DNA of 64,000 bases from Alteromonas gilva (GTDB lineage Bacteria; Pseudomonadota; Gammaproteobacteria; Enterobacterales; Alteromonadaceae): assembly GCF_028595265.1 (NCBI RefSeq), contig NZ_JAQQXP010000004.1, forward strand, positions 1 through 64,000. The letters are read 5' to 3'. Each line of letters begins with the position of its first letter. Position 1 is the stretch's first letter. Below the pieces are notes generated by a model that was given only the letters and a program-made list of their open reading frames with translations, had not been told where the DNA came from and made no database searches. The position numbers were made by a program, and so were the translations under genes. Of the stretch, positions 16,201 to 25,084 are shown in pieces.

Positions 16201-16231
16201 GCAAATAGGGCGCTAATTGCGCCCTATTTGC
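16201..16231. terminator. Long palindromic hairpin after the lipoprotein gene
   Basis: GCAAATAGGGCGC / GCGCCCTATTTGC, a perfect 13-bp stem with a 5-base loop, 14 bases past the stop of the minus-strand lipoprotein gene. Probably its terminator, although the T run is poor. Confidence 0.65.
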
Positions 16232-16244
16232 CTGCAATAAATTG

Positions 16245-17576
16245 CTATTCAGGGTTAGGCTTAGGGTTAGGCTTAGGCTTAGGCTTAACAGGTAGTGCCA
16301 TACATATTCCACCTAGCTCTTTATACGCCTCGCACGCTTTGTCGAACTTTAACTTTTGTAATTCTATATTGTAGCTGTCCGACGTTTCTGAATTGATAGC
16401 CGTGTTGTACGCTGTTACAGCTTCTTGCAGAGCTATTTTGGCGTCTCGCTTAGCTTCTTCGTTATCAGTTGGAGTCAATTTACTCACAATAGCTGTAGAT
16501 AAAGGCTCTTTAATATTTTCTAGCAATTCTGCTAAAAATTTATCACCTTTTGTCGGCTCCTTAAGTTGAACATTTGTCACATCAATGCGTACAGGTGAAT
16601 AAACTTTACCTATCATTTCTCTAAGGTCTGCCGGTTTGAACGTTGGCGAAGTAATAATAGGCGTAACATCCCTGACAAACGCTCCCCATGAACTCATAGA
16701 CATGCCTGGCGTTTGATAATATCCAGTCATCCATTTTTTATCTGTAGGTTTGAACGTCTTAGTTGTGCCTGGAGTTACCTCTCCGAAGTTCATGGTTATG
16801 GTTGCGTATTCACTGCCTGATTCTGTTTTACCCGGCCCCATTATTGACGTGATATATATTTGCCCTCGCTCTTTTTCATCCTTTAACAATTTAGCTATAT
16901 GGAGGAATGTATTCTCTACCTTAAATCCGGTCTTATCATTCGATTGATGCATTTTGTATTCATAGACTGAGTACAGCTCACCTGTTTCAAATAGTGGTTT
17001 TGGTTCATATCTAGACGGCGCATTTTGTGGCGCAACTTTTGGCAAATTTTCATTCAAATACTTGACTACCTTTTCGGTTGTATCTAATTTTTCTAGGTCC
17101 GTATAACTTATTTTTCCAGCGTGACTATAGAACCCTTTATTTAACTGACTGGGATAGAACATGCCGGTAATGACGGTTACACATGAAAAGCTTGGGTCTA
17201 AAATAGGGTAGGCGTACTTGTCAGTAGCATTTACAACTCTATAAAGGTCTGCATATATGTGGCCCTTATTTTCATTCTTCTTGATTTCGGTTAGTTTCTT
17301 TTTGTAATAGTCGACAGCACTATTAACAACCAATGGCACCAATGCACCTATTAATATTTCAGCAAGCGCTTCTGGCTCAGGTGGAGGGGGCTCAAATAAG
17401 CAATGTTTACTAATGTACACATTGGTCCTAAGTGCTTTTTCTTCCACCTTTGGTGCTACTGCACTGGCATCATCATTACTGTTTGTCGTTGGATTTGAAT
17501 TCGCTTTTTTTTCAGTTGAGTTGCAAGCAACTAAAAATGTCAGAGTTAGAAGGATAATTGAGAGTTTTTGTTTCAT
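16245..17576 (-). CDS. Predicted lipoprotein
   Basis: 443 residues from the ATG at 17576, which gives a classic lipoprotein signal (MKQKLSIILLTLTFLVAC, lipobox LVAC). A region of about 70 residues after the signal is followed by a second hydrophobic stretch (ALAEILIGALVPLVVNSAVDYY), then a large soluble domain. The C-terminus is a low-complexity Lys-Pro-Asn tail (KPKPKPNPKPNPE) encoded by short hexamer repeats at 16249-16283. No known family. The product should be anchored in the outer or inner membrane and could act in surface exclusion or phage defence, which is speculation. Confidence 0.75.
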   Translation of the reverse strand: MKQKLSIILLTLTFLVACNSTEKKANSNPTTNSNDDASAVAPKVEEKALRTNVYISKHCLFEPPPPEPEALAEILIGALVPLVVNSAVDYYKKKLTEIKKNENKGHIYADLYRVVNATDKYAYPILDPSFSCVTVITGMFYPSQLNKGFYSHAGKISYTDLEKLDTTEKVVKYLNENLPKVAPQNAPSRYEPKPLFETGELYSVYEYKMHQSNDKTGFKVENTFLHIAKLLKDEKERGQIYITSIMGPGKTESGSEYATITMNFGEVTPGTTKTFKPTDKKWMTGYYQTPGMSMSSWGAFVRDVTPIITSPTFKPADLREMIGKVYSPVRIDVTNVQLKEPTKGDKFLAELLENIKEPLSTAIVSKLTPTDNEEAKRDAKIALQEAVTAYNTAINSETSDSYNIELQKLKFDKACEAYKELGGICMALPVKPKPKPNPKPNPE

Positions 17577-17859
17577 CTGCTGCGTTCCCTGTCTAATTTG
17601 AAGTTTTTTAAATCGACACCGAACAGCTGAAGTAATCAATCGGCCCATCCAATATAAAATAGATTAAATATTGTGCTTAGTACATAACATTTGTTATGAA
17701 AACAAAGTTCAGTCATATTAATGGATTAATAGGGAATCTAGCTAACTGCGGAGCCTATTAGGCATGTTGTCATTCGATAAGCGAAGTGAGATAAAACAAC
17801 GCTATTATCTTAAAGCATAGTTTCAATATTAAACATTCTACCTAAGAAGGAACTAAATA

Positions 17860-18351
17860 ATGTCATTTATAAATCTATTTGAAACAGACCCGCAAATTAA
17901 AACAATATTCATCGAGTATGGTGCAGACAGCAGCCGTTCAGTGTTTGGTCAAGAATTTGAAGGATTAAGAGTCAAAGGTATCACCACTCCGACTAAAGAA
18001 CAGGTTGCACGACTGGTGTCGCGCATTGAGTCTAGAACCAATCTCAGCGATACCAGAATTGAGAATATATTGCTATCCATAGAGAAGTTGACATCTGAGG
18101 AAAAAGGGCTGGTAGTGGTAGGCAGCAAGGTCTTTGTATTAGATGATCAAGAGTATGTACACCCATACTGGCAAATCTTTGCAGTCGTTATGGTTGCAGT
18201 AGCAGTCTATTATGTATCTCGAAATTACGGTGGTGCGCATCGTGATTTTCGTCGAAACTGGATTTTAGAATCAAACAATTATGACGAGAACAATGCAATC
18301 GAAGTTTATAGGGTAGTACCTGTGCCAATGGATGAACTTGAAAGTAAGTAA
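17860..18351 (+). CDS. Hypothetical protein with one membrane segment
   Basis: 163 residues. AGGAAC lies before the ATG. A cytoplasmic-type N-terminal domain of ~100 residues is followed by a single membrane segment (WQIFAVVMVAVAVYYVS, about 104-120) and a short charged tail. No family recognised. The gap from 17577 to 17859 contains divergent promoters and no gene. Confidence 0.65.
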   Translation: MSFINLFETDPQIKTIFIEYGADSSRSVFGQEFEGLRVKGITTPTKEQVARLVSRIESRTNLSDTRIENILLSIEKLTSEEKGLVVVGSKVFVLDDQEYVHPYWQIFAVVMVAVAVYYVSRNYGGAHRDFRRNWILESNNYDENNAIEVYRVVPVPMDELESK

Positions 18352-18478
18352 TTAGATACCTCGACTGATAAGGCGGGGAGTATACACCTTAATTTGTTAA
18401 CGCCTTAATTGGATTGCCCAATAGTTTAGCTCTAGCTCTACTATCGGTTGTGCCAATTAAAGGCGGGGTTAATTCATT

Positions 18479-18724
18479 TTAATCCACTGCATCCATAAAA
18501 TGAGCAAGCTTAAAATTTGAGGCAGAAGTTTCCGAAAGTCTGATCCAATCAAGGGTTTCGACGTTCACCATTGCTTCTGGTGGCAAATCAGAGTTTTCAA
18601 ATGTGTGATCGTATTGGCCCTCGATGACCTCGTATAACACTCCCTCATTCTGGTAGTAGAGTGACAATGACTTCGGCTTGTTGTTAGCCAATCCGACAAT
18701 TTTTCTCGCTTGTTCCGGTGTCAT
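18479..18724 (-). CDS. Small hypothetical protein
   Basis: 81 residues from the ATG at 18724, which has AGGGAAG upstream. A longer frame to 18775 would overlap the SRAP gene. Begins MTPEQARKIVGLANNKPKSL. Lies 19 bases after the SRAP gene on the same strand, so they form an operon. Confidence 0.6.
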   Translation of the reverse strand: MTPEQARKIVGLANNKPKSLSLYYQNEGVLYEVIEGQYDHTFENSDLPPEAMVNVETLDWIRLSETSASNFKLAHFMDAVD

Positions 18725-18743
18725 TAAGCTTCCCTTTATTGTG

Positions 18744-19445
18744 CTAATCCGAGTGTATCGTAAATGCCTTGCCAACTGAGTTGTGACTGCTGGGTTTATC
18801 TATCTGGAACGTCTCTAAATCATGCCGGATGTTTGGCTCTAGCAGGTGCGCGAACATTTCAACATCCTCATTTCCAGCATCAAGCCAATCATCCATGGTA
18901 ATGTCTTGTGGTAGCATCATTGGGCTTGCTTTTGTATGAATATCTTTCAGTTTAGGGTGGGGCGGGAGAGTGATGACAGAGCATCCGGTAGTGACCTCTC
19001 CAGTGTCTTTGCAGATATAGTCACGGCATAAGCCTGCAAATGCTATGGCGCAGTCCTTGGCCACCATGTCATGGTAATACTTTGGCACCTTCTTTTTGCC
19101 TTTATATTCAAATTCCGTTTCACCAAACCCCCGGGCAGGAATAATGCACCTGCTTTTCCTATAGGGGTGGTACCCGGCAGAACGCGGCACATTAAGTTTG
19201 TCATAGCGAGTGTTAAAGCTGGTGTATCTTGACGGTTTAAATCCCTTTTCAGATGGCTCCAGCAATAACCACCAGGTCGCTGTCTGCAATACCCGTTTAC
19301 CTTCTTGCTCTCTGACTATTTGGATTGGGCTGGCGGCCCTGACAAACCGGTTCGGTTTAATAGGCTGAGATTGGATATCGATTCCAAGTCTCGCCAAAAG
19401 TCCAACAACCAGGGGGTCATCTGTTACGTTCAATCTACCACACAT
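18744..19445 (-). CDS. SRAP-domain abasic-site processing protein (YedK/HMCES family)
   Basis: 233 residues, the usual family length. Catalytic Cys2 (MCGRLN) is present, with SFNTR (Asn78), GFGETE in place of GFYEW (Glu109) and a histidine in KDIHTKASPMM (His170). YedK/HMCES proteins form a covalent thiazolidine link to abasic sites in single-stranded DNA and shield them. On a conjugative element it would suit protection of the entering single strand. It forms a two-gene operon with the small gene at 18479. Confidence 0.9.
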   Translation of the reverse strand: MCGRLNVTDDPLVVGLLARLGIDIQSQPIKPNRFVRAASPIQIVREQEGKRVLQTATWWLLLEPSEKGFKPSRYTSFNTRYDKLNVPRSAGYHPYRKSRCIIPARGFGETEFEYKGKKKVPKYYHDMVAKDCAIAFAGLCRDYICKDTGEVTTGCSVITLPPHPKLKDIHTKASPMMLPQDITMDDWLDAGNEDVEMFAHLLEPNIRHDLETFQIDKPSSHNSVGKAFTIHSD

Positions 19446-19548
19446 TTCATTTTACCTGTGTTTGCATGTCATTAAAGCCGCGTCAGTGATAACCCACTAT
19501 AAATCCGTTACCAGTAAATCATCAAGCACCGGCTACAAAAGCCATCCT

Positions 19549-19577
19549 GATGCGCGAACTCTGCGTTGCCATACAAT
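19549..19577 (+). promoter_or_regulatory. GTRGCG-type promoter variant for the 19614 operon
   Basis: GATGCG at 19549-19554, a 17-bp spacer, TACAAT at 19572-19577. First gene starts 37 bases downstream. Confidence 0.45.
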
Positions 19578-19613
19578 TCGATTAACTGAAACAACTGTCC
19601 AGATGAGGCAAAC

Positions 19614-19862
19614 ATGATCACGTATGAAGCTCGTGTAGCGAAAATGAAAACCCCCGGAGATGCAGAAAAACAGATTCTACTGGCAAAGAAATACAGTCAA
19701 CGTTTGCGCACCAAGGCTAAATCGCCAGGCCTTTCTCTGACAGAGAAGCTGGCCATAAATCAAAAGCACAAAGAAGCTGAAAAGGTGCTACGCCAATTGC
19801 GCCTGAACGTCTTTGACTTAGAAGACATGCTGACGGCAAATGCCACCAGCAATACACACTAA
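19614..19862 (+). CDS. Small basic helical protein
   Basis: 82 residues, highly charged, predicted almost entirely helical (ARVAKMKTPGDAEKQILLAKKYSQRLRTKAK...), probably a coiled coil. First gene after a GTRGCG-type promoter. Function unknown. Confidence 0.6.
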   Translation: MITYEARVAKMKTPGDAEKQILLAKKYSQRLRTKAKSPGLSLTEKLAINQKHKEAEKVLRQLRLNVFDLEDMLTANATSNTH

Positions 19863-19892
19863 ATTCTATTCACTGAATAACTGAGGTACGCC

Positions 19893-20141
19893 ATGGCGCT
19901 TCAAATCACCACCTTCAACAGCAGCGACGACGTGGAAGCGTATATCAAGCAGCTTGCAGAAGCAGGGCTTCTTTACCATCTCGAAGATGATCCGACCGAC
20001 ATCATCTGGTCTGTGCCTGTGTCACAGGAAGACATTGAGGTCATGGTCAAAAGTCAGGAGGCACTATGGGCCTACTGCAGACAGGCTGATATTTGCCCCT
20101 TCGAATACATCCTGAAATACGACGAGCTTGTTGGCAGATAG
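19893..20141 (+). CDS. Small acidic hypothetical protein
   Basis: 82 residues. GAGG lies before the ATG, 30 bases after the previous gene. Acidic with many aromatics (YHLEDDPTDIIWSVP). No family recognised; small acidic proteins are often nucleic-acid mimics or regulators, but nothing specific supports this. Confidence 0.6.
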   Translation: MALQITTFNSSDDVEAYIKQLAEAGLLYHLEDDPTDIIWSVPVSQEDIEVMVKSQEALWAYCRQADICPFEYILKYDELVGR

Positions 20142-20154
20142 GCCTATCTATTTT

Positions 20155-20183
20155 GTGGCGCGGTTACCGGCCTGCCTTAACCT
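20155..20183 (+). promoter_or_regulatory. GTRGCG-type promoter for the 20221 operon
   Basis: GTGGCG at 20155-20160, a 17-bp spacer, TAACCT at 20178-20183, 37 bases before the ATG. Confidence 0.45.
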
Positions 20184-20220
20184 GTCTTCAAGTTAAACAG
20201 TTCTTTTTTAGGAGCGTCCC

Positions 20221-20388
20221 ATGGATACATTACACCCCGGTGAAATAGTTAAACTTAACACCGCCTGTATCTGGAATCAGTGTTCAGGCCTGATTGACCG
20301 CTGTGAAGTCCAAGCTGAGCTCGTGATTGTCAAAATGCCCGGTGGTGAAAAACTGGCCTTTTTACCTTCTGAAGTGGAGCTTTACTAA
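20221..20388 (+). CDS. 55-residue small beta-barrel-like protein
   Basis: AGGAG lies 9 bases before the ATG. Sequence begins MDTLHPGEIVKLNTACIW and has a short SH3-like alternation of hydrophobic strands (AELVIVKMPGGEKLAFLP). The TAA overlaps the next ATG (TAATG), so the two are translationally coupled. Confidence 0.6.
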   Translation: MDTLHPGEIVKLNTACIWNQCSGLIDRCEVQAELVIVKMPGGEKLAFLPSEVELY

Positions 20389-20693
20389 TGGAATACCATC
20401 AATGCTGCGAGACACCAAATATTCAGAAAAACCAAAACGCAAACCGCGATAAATGGCTTCAGTGCAACAACTGCGACCATTCAACTAACTTGCCAGCTTA
20501 TGCTTCAGAAGGTGAGTACATAGCCATTTGGAATGAGGACTTCAAGCCAACCTATGAGGAGCTTGCTGCCAAAGTGGCGGAGCTTGAAGGTGAGCTTGAT
20601 GTATTTCACTGCATTGTTAGTGAATCACAGGGCGTTGCAGGCTACCACCTCAATGGCGACATTGCGACGTGGGACGAACTTTTACAATGCTAA
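20388..20693 (+). CDS. Lar-like zinc-finger protein with coiled coil
   Basis: 101 residues. Two Cys pairs (CC near residue 7, CNNC near 30) and the ending IAIWNED match the layout of Lar-family restriction-alleviation proteins (CxxC...CxxC...AIxxWN). A helical heptad segment (YEELAAKVAELEGELDVF) follows. Lar of Rac prophage modulates type I restriction. An anti-restriction role fits the leading-region context but is inferred. Confidence 0.55.
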   Translation: MEYHQCCETPNIQKNQNANRDKWLQCNNCDHSTNLPAYASEGEYIAIWNEDFKPTYEELAAKVAELEGELDVFHCIVSESQGVAGYHLNGDIATWDELLQC

Positions 20694-20710
20694 GCATAGG
20701 AAACGTTGTA

Positions 20711-21271
20711 ATGATTTATCAGATTCAATACATGACTGAAACGTCAAAATGCAACAAAGAGCCATTTCAAAAACCCCTGCGCTGCCTGGAGCGATATGAC
20801 TCGGTAAAGTCATTGCGTGACGCTCTGGATGATAACTCTATCATTCTGTTTGACGCAGTGACACAGGCAGTCATCACTTTTGGGTTAACGTACACTAGCG
20901 ACGTGTTTAAGCATGTTACTCAGGCTATTGGTGCAACACCTGACGACTTGGCCAGAAGTACCGCATTGCTAGAATCAACGGAAAACGGCGCACTGGGAAT
21001 GGATATCTTTTATTGCCGAATTCTGGTTGAAGCTATCCACCAGAAGGAAGCGGCACTCAAAGCCGTCGTAAGCAAAGGTTTGAAAGTGGGGCAAACCTTC
21101 AAAGATATCAGTCTATCCCTGACAAATTTCTCTTCGGCTGTCATTGAGTCCATTGATGCTAATGGCCGCGTAAGATTGCTTTGCAAGAAACGCGGCTCTC
21201 GAAATCGATGGCCGGTAAATCTACCGGCCACGCATTCCGTTTTGATGCCCCAAATCAAGCCCGGTGGATAA
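20711..21271 (+). CDS. Hypothetical protein
   Basis: 186 residues from the ATG at 20711, which has AGGAAA 7 bases upstream; ATG 20732 is an alternative. Helical first two thirds, then a basic C-terminus (CKKRGSRNRWPVNLPATHSVLMPQIKP) that could contact nucleic acid. Same operon as the Lar-like gene. No family recognised. Confidence 0.6.
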   Translation: MIYQIQYMTETSKCNKEPFQKPLRCLERYDSVKSLRDALDDNSIILFDAVTQAVITFGLTYTSDVFKHVTQAIGATPDDLARSTALLESTENGALGMDIFYCRILVEAIHQKEAALKAVVSKGLKVGQTFKDISLSLTNFSSAVIESIDANGRVRLLCKKRGSRNRWPVNLPATHSVLMPQIKPGG

Positions 21272-21301
21272 TGCAAACTTATTCATTTACCGGGGCTTCA
21301 C

Positions 21302-22522
21302 ATGAACTCACAAGCACAATTAGCCAGTACTGAAGCGCAAGGTGACCTATTCGGTCTTCCTGCCACAGATATACGCCCAGTCGCTCGTAAGCGTCCTCTG
21401 GCCAACGTCTATGACTGGCAGTCAGCCTTTGAGCGCAAAGTAACTGCCAGCGCCCAGTCAGACATGCTGCAAGCAACCAATACAGCGCCGGTTATTACCA
21501 CCTACAAATCGGGCGCCTGCAACCGCTCTGATGTGCTTGGCTACATTCAATCTGGATCCGCCATCGGCGTTTGTGTCATGGATACATCCAAACCAGTGAG
21601 AGCCATTCTTGGTCAATACGCTACTGACAACGGTAAAATCTTTGTCGATAGCGGCGCTTTTCGTGCTTTCATGGCACAACAAAAAGATCCCACGGCCCCG
21701 GACATCGATTTCGATACCGTTTTGGAGCTGTATCACGACATCATTGATGCAAGCCACGCACCGGCCAACTTATTGGTCGTCGCGCCGGATTGCGTCGGTC
21801 TGCAACAGCGGTCCTATGATTTGCTTGTGGAATACAAGCGTGAGCTCAACCTGCTTTACCACAAAGGTGTGCAAATCATGGTGCCCATGCAAAAGGGCGA
21901 GCTGAGCGTCAGCGATCATTACCGTCGATGCGCCGCGTTGCTGCCATTTGACTTCGTAGCAGGCCTGCCGTCAAACGCAGAAGCCTTATCACCGGCTGAA
22001 GTCAGAGAGTTTATGCGGGAATGTCAGCCTCCAGCTGCACACTTCCTTGGTTGCTCTGAGCGAGATGTCCTGCATATGTGCTTGCATGACTCACCCAATA
22101 CCGTGCTGAGCTGTGACGCAACGCAATTAAGAAAGCACCTTGGTAAAGGCCGGCTAATGACGGAAATGCAGCAGCAGATTCTGTCTGATTCACTGACACA
22201 CATTATTGATGGTCAGTCACTGACGCACATCGGCATCGATGAGCGCTTTGATGAGACAGACTTCTTGGGCTATCTGTCCCTTGAGCTGGAACGCTTCTCT
22301 AACGCTCAACGTAAAGCGCTGTGTAAAGCGTTTGACTGCTCACCCAGGTCATTGTATCAGGCAGTCGAGAGCGATGAGCTGTGGACGTTCCTGAGTGAGC
22401 ATTCCTTCGGACAGCCGGAGAGGGTGCTTCAGCAGTTCTTTATGGAAGCCTGTGCGAAGCAAATCAGCCCCAAAGTACGATCTCATGTTGTAGCTCAGCT
22501 GGCTCAGTCCAATGTAATTTAA
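21302..22522 (+). CDS. TGT-superfamily (DpdA-like) deazapurine transferase homologue
   Basis: 406 residues. Core residues resemble tRNA-guanine transglycosylase folds: IFVDSGAF (Asp116, like the DSGGF motif with its general-base Asp), VVAPDCVG (Asp163 region), VQIMVPMQKGE and DFVAGLPSN, in the right order for a TIM barrel. DpdA relatives place 7-deazaguanine bases in DNA. There is no tRNA-type C-terminal zinc site evident and no preQ0 synthesis genes in the window, so substrate would come from the host. The C-terminal ~130 residues are extra. A helper in DNA modification is likely, while the exact substrate is inferred. Confidence 0.6.
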   Translation: MNSQAQLASTEAQGDLFGLPATDIRPVARKRPLANVYDWQSAFERKVTASAQSDMLQATNTAPVITTYKSGACNRSDVLGYIQSGSAIGVCVMDTSKPVRAILGQYATDNGKIFVDSGAFRAFMAQQKDPTAPDIDFDTVLELYHDIIDASHAPANLLVVAPDCVGLQQRSYDLLVEYKRELNLLYHKGVQIMVPMQKGELSVSDHYRRCAALLPFDFVAGLPSNAEALSPAEVREFMRECQPPAAHFLGCSERDVLHMCLHDSPNTVLSCDATQLRKHLGKGRLMTEMQQQILSDSLTHIIDGQSLTHIGIDERFDETDFLGYLSLELERFSNAQRKALCKAFDCSPRSLYQAVESDELWTFLSEHSFGQPERVLQQFFMEACAKQISPKVRSHVVAQLAQSNVI

Positions 22523-22640
22523 CCGCTAATACAGTTAGCCTAATCGCAATTTATTTATTTTATTATTTTTTCAGAAAATTCCATTTGCCCCTTGCGGGTA
22601 TGCGCCATTCCGATGGCATGTACAGTCAAATGGAGATCCC

Positions 22641-22769
22641 ATGAAAAAAAAGAAACTTGTTAACATCGCTGCAGCAACACTCACGCTAACTTTCATACTT
22701 CTAAGGATGTGGCTCCCTGACATAGAGCTCCCTGCCATCTCTATTCAGGTCCTTATCGACCTCTCATAA
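22641..22769 (+). CDS. 42-residue membrane mini-protein
   Basis: GGAG lies 6 bases before the ATG. MKKKKLVNIAAATLTLTFILLRMW forms one positively headed membrane helix, followed by a short acidic tail ending VLIDLS. Function unknown. The 118 bases before it hold no other gene. Confidence 0.5.
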   Translation: MKKKKLVNIAAATLTLTFILLRMWLPDIELPAISIQVLIDLS

Positions 22770-22810
22770 CTCTGAACGGCACAGGACGTGCCACCTTTTG
22801 CGTCCAATCA

Positions 22811-22839
22811 GTTGCGTGAAAATCGGCTCACCATACCGT
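22811..22839 (+). promoter_or_regulatory. GTRGCG-type promoter variant for ref
   Basis: GTTGCG at 22811-22816, a 17-bp spacer, TACCGT at 22834-22839, 32 bases before the ref start. Confidence 0.4.
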
Positions 22840-22870
22840 AGGCGGAACACTTTCAACAAAGTAGAACGTC

Positions 22871-23467
22871 ATGATCCCAGTATCGATTGAAAAGAGAAAG
22901 CAATACCAGGAGCGAGCCAGGCTCAAGCAACTTGCCAAAATCAATTCACCTGAATACCAGGCGAAGCAACGAGCAAAGGCAGAGGCGGCATTCAAACGAA
23001 AGTTGGAAAAAGCCAAAGCAAAGTCCCAAGAATCCTATCCGGTCAAACCGAGCTTGCCTGCCAGTAAGCCTCACAAGCATCGTAAAAAGCTAAAGTCCAA
23101 AGGCATGGTCGGAATTAGCCGCAACAAATCAGAGATTGAGCTGCATGACAAAATGGCCAAGCTTGGCTGTATTTGTTGCATCAATCAGGGCCTAATCTCC
23201 CCCTTTAGTGGGGGCCCGGTGTCAATCCATCACTTTGACGGTAGAACCAAAGAAGGCTGCCACAAGAAGGTACTTCCGCTTTGCGCCTGGCATCACGATA
23301 CGCCCATCCCGACCGATCACCCATACATTGCGCAACATCCCAATGTATTCCCTATACACGCAAAGGGAAGTGTAGGAGGGAAGGTTCCATGGGAAAAGGT
23401 GAATGGTAAACAAGATGACTTGCTTTTAGAGGTCTTGGGTTACCTTGGAATTGCTACGCTCAATTAA
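22871..23467 (+). CDS. ref: RecA-dependent nuclease Ref homologue
   Basis: 198 residues. A basic N-terminal arm of ~80 residues (KRKQYQERARLKQL..., Lys/Arg/Ala-rich) is followed by the Ref HNH-like nuclease core: CICC, SIHHFDGRTKEGCHKK, LPLCAWHH, then FPIHAKGSVGGK. This matches phage P1 Ref in both order and spacing. P1 Ref cuts DNA within RecA-made displacement loops and stimulates recombination. Here it lies among leading-region genes, next to a GTRGCG-type promoter, suggesting use during establishment of the element. Confidence 0.88.
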   Translation: MIPVSIEKRKQYQERARLKQLAKINSPEYQAKQRAKAEAAFKRKLEKAKAKSQESYPVKPSLPASKPHKHRKKLKSKGMVGISRNKSEIELHDKMAKLGCICCINQGLISPFSGGPVSIHHFDGRTKEGCHKKVLPLCAWHHDTPIPTDHPYIAQHPNVFPIHAKGSVGGKVPWEKVNGKQDDLLLEVLGYLGIATLN

Positions 23468-23511
23468 AATTTACACACATCCAACTAATGACCACCAACA
23501 AGGAATAAAGC

Positions 23512-24027
23512 ATGAAGCATCTAATGTTTATTTTGATATTGGTTCTGTGCGGCTGCTCATCCCGCACCATTCCAATCAAGTCAGACGTGGAATACTCAGA
23601 CATCATCGAAGCCTCTGAAGAGCTTGAAGCCGACGGCCTGTCCTATTACCAGTGCGTTGAGCCTGCTATAGGCGAGCTGATGCAGGACTATCTGGCCATC
23701 TGGTATGACGCTATCGAAAATGGCGACACCGTGAAGTCAAACATTGACTATACCCCCAATACGTTCACCTACCTTGGGAACAAATCTTACTACGTGTATC
23801 AGTTTTACATGGACGCTGACCGGCAGCTCAAGATTGATGATTTGAGCCTAGACCCATATTCCCGTCTGGAGAGGCACCCTAAGAACGCCTACTGCACGTC
23901 ATGCAATGATTCTGGCTTTCCTGACTTCATCTTGAGCGCCCATGAATACGTGGCTGATGAATTAAATGACCTGCTCGATGACGGCACCTGCGCCGCGTAT
24001 CTGGAGCAAAAGCGCTGGGAACGCTAA
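23512..24027 (+). CDS. Small lipoprotein
   Basis: 171 residues. AAGGAA precedes the ATG. The signal MKHLMFILILVLCGC has lipobox LCGC. The mature part is acidic with six Cys. No family recognised. Surface or periplasmic location is likely. Confidence 0.7.
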   Translation: MKHLMFILILVLCGCSSRTIPIKSDVEYSDIIEASEELEADGLSYYQCVEPAIGELMQDYLAIWYDAIENGDTVKSNIDYTPNTFTYLGNKSYYVYQFYMDADRQLKIDDLSLDPYSRLERHPKNAYCTSCNDSGFPDFILSAHEYVADELNDLLDDGTCAAYLEQKRWER

Positions 24028-24070
24028 AGGTCAGTCACTGGCATCCATTCACGGGGGTCCTATCCGATTA

Positions 24071-24099
24071 GTGGCGGGAATCCCCGCCTTTGCGATCAT
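24071..24099 (+). promoter_or_regulatory. GTRGCG-type promoter for the 24131 operon
   Basis: GTGGCG at 24071-24076, a 17-bp spacer, GATCAT at 24094-24099, 32 bases before the ATG. A GTCAGTCACTGGC motif lies upstream at 24030. Confidence 0.45.
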
Positions 24100-24130
24100 A
24101 GCCACATCTTAATTCACTGAGCAGCAAACC

Positions 24131-24658
24131 ATGAAAACCGTTACTTACAGCATTACAGAATCCGAAAAGGAACAGCTTGTAAACAGAGCAGACAGCATCA
24201 CTAATCGCCTGCTTAAAGCCTTCACAAGCAATCCTGATCGCTACGCATTCAAGACCGAGGAAGAAGCGTTAAAACGCTACCTTGAGATGGGTGCCCAAGA
24301 AGCGATGTTTGAGCGAATCGAAGCGGATGGCTTGGCGCGAATCACTAAAGAGCTTGATGAGTATTTCACGTTTGCTGACCACGCTGGAGACATCTACAAC
24401 CCCGAATGCAACCCAGACATTCCAAAGGATGAGCTGAAGAAGCAGGAGCGACGTGAGCGTGCACGCTTCAATCGTCAGGGCGTTCACTACCACTCACTGT
24501 TCGTTATGGGAGTGCAGGAAGATAGCATTGCCGGATTTGTCGGTAATGATTTTTACGGTTCTGGCTATGAAAGTGATTTTTACAGGACAGCCGTAGAGAA
24601 GATTCAGGAATCTTACCCTGAGTACATCCAGGCTATGCGAGCAGCATTAAAAATTTAA
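24131..24658 (+). CDS. Hypothetical protein
   Basis: 175 residues, charged and helical, beginning MKTVTYSITESEKEQLVNRAD. A basic stretch (KKQERRERARFNRQGVHYHS) sits in the middle. No family recognised. Followed 15 bases later by the gene at 24673. Confidence 0.6.
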   Translation: MKTVTYSITESEKEQLVNRADSITNRLLKAFTSNPDRYAFKTEEEALKRYLEMGAQEAMFERIEADGLARITKELDEYFTFADHAGDIYNPECNPDIPKDELKKQERRERARFNRQGVHYHSLFVMGVQEDSIAGFVGNDFYGSGYESDFYRTAVEKIQESYPEYIQAMRAALKI

Positions 24659-24672
24659 AAGGCGCAATATTT

Positions 24673-24918
24673 ATGAGCAATCAAGACCCAAGAGAAAGCA
24701 TCGTTTTGGAAACCACTGACTGTGCCAGCGTCGATGACGTGTCACGGTCTGACTATGACCGGATAGAGGATCACTTTATCGCCGTTGCCAATAGTCTTAT
24801 AGAAGATAGCTCGCAGATAGAGCATCTAAGGGTCAGTGGCTTCACCGTGCTGGCAGAAAAGCTGCAACGCTTGGATGAGGCGTCCAGCGCTTATGACTGG
24901 AGCCGGGAAAATCTTTAA
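24673..24918 (+). CDS. Small acidic hypothetical protein
   Basis: 81 residues, acidic (DCASVDDVSRSDYDRIEDHFI). Second gene of a two-gene unit ending at the terminator at 24927. Function unknown. Confidence 0.6.
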   Translation: MSNQDPRESIVLETTDCASVDDVSRSDYDRIEDHFIAVANSLIEDSSQIEHLRVSGFTVLAEKLQRLDEASSAYDWSRENL

Positions 24919-24926
24919 CCGCCAGA

Positions 24927-24947
24927 GCGCCTACGGGCGTTTTTTTT
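24927..24947 (+). terminator. Intrinsic terminator
   Basis: GCGCC / GGGCG stem, TAC loop, followed by eight T residues, 9 bases after the stop at 24918. Confidence 0.8.
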
Positions 24948-25026
24948 GCATGCATGACGCTACTTCTGTGTAATGTCACTAGATTAACATCTAGCTTCAC
25001 GACCCCAATACCCAACTGGTCATTCT

Positions 25027-25055
25027 GTAGCGCCAATCCAGGCTTGCCGTACTAT
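25027..25055 (+). promoter_or_regulatory. GTRGCG-type promoter for the PP-loop gene
   Basis: GTAGCG at 25027-25032, a 17-bp spacer, TACTAT at 25050-25055. The early transcript contains CATCTAAAC, shared with the promoters at 26847 and 28459. Confidence 0.55.
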
Positions 25056-25084
25056 GAACCCATCTAAACAAACGAGCCAGAAGT

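Noticed and set aside
16249..16283. Telomere-like GGTTAG/GCTTAG hexamer repeats
   Set aside because: They encode the Lys-Pro-Asn tail of the lipoprotein in frame, so they are protein low complexity and not a chromosome or plasmid end.
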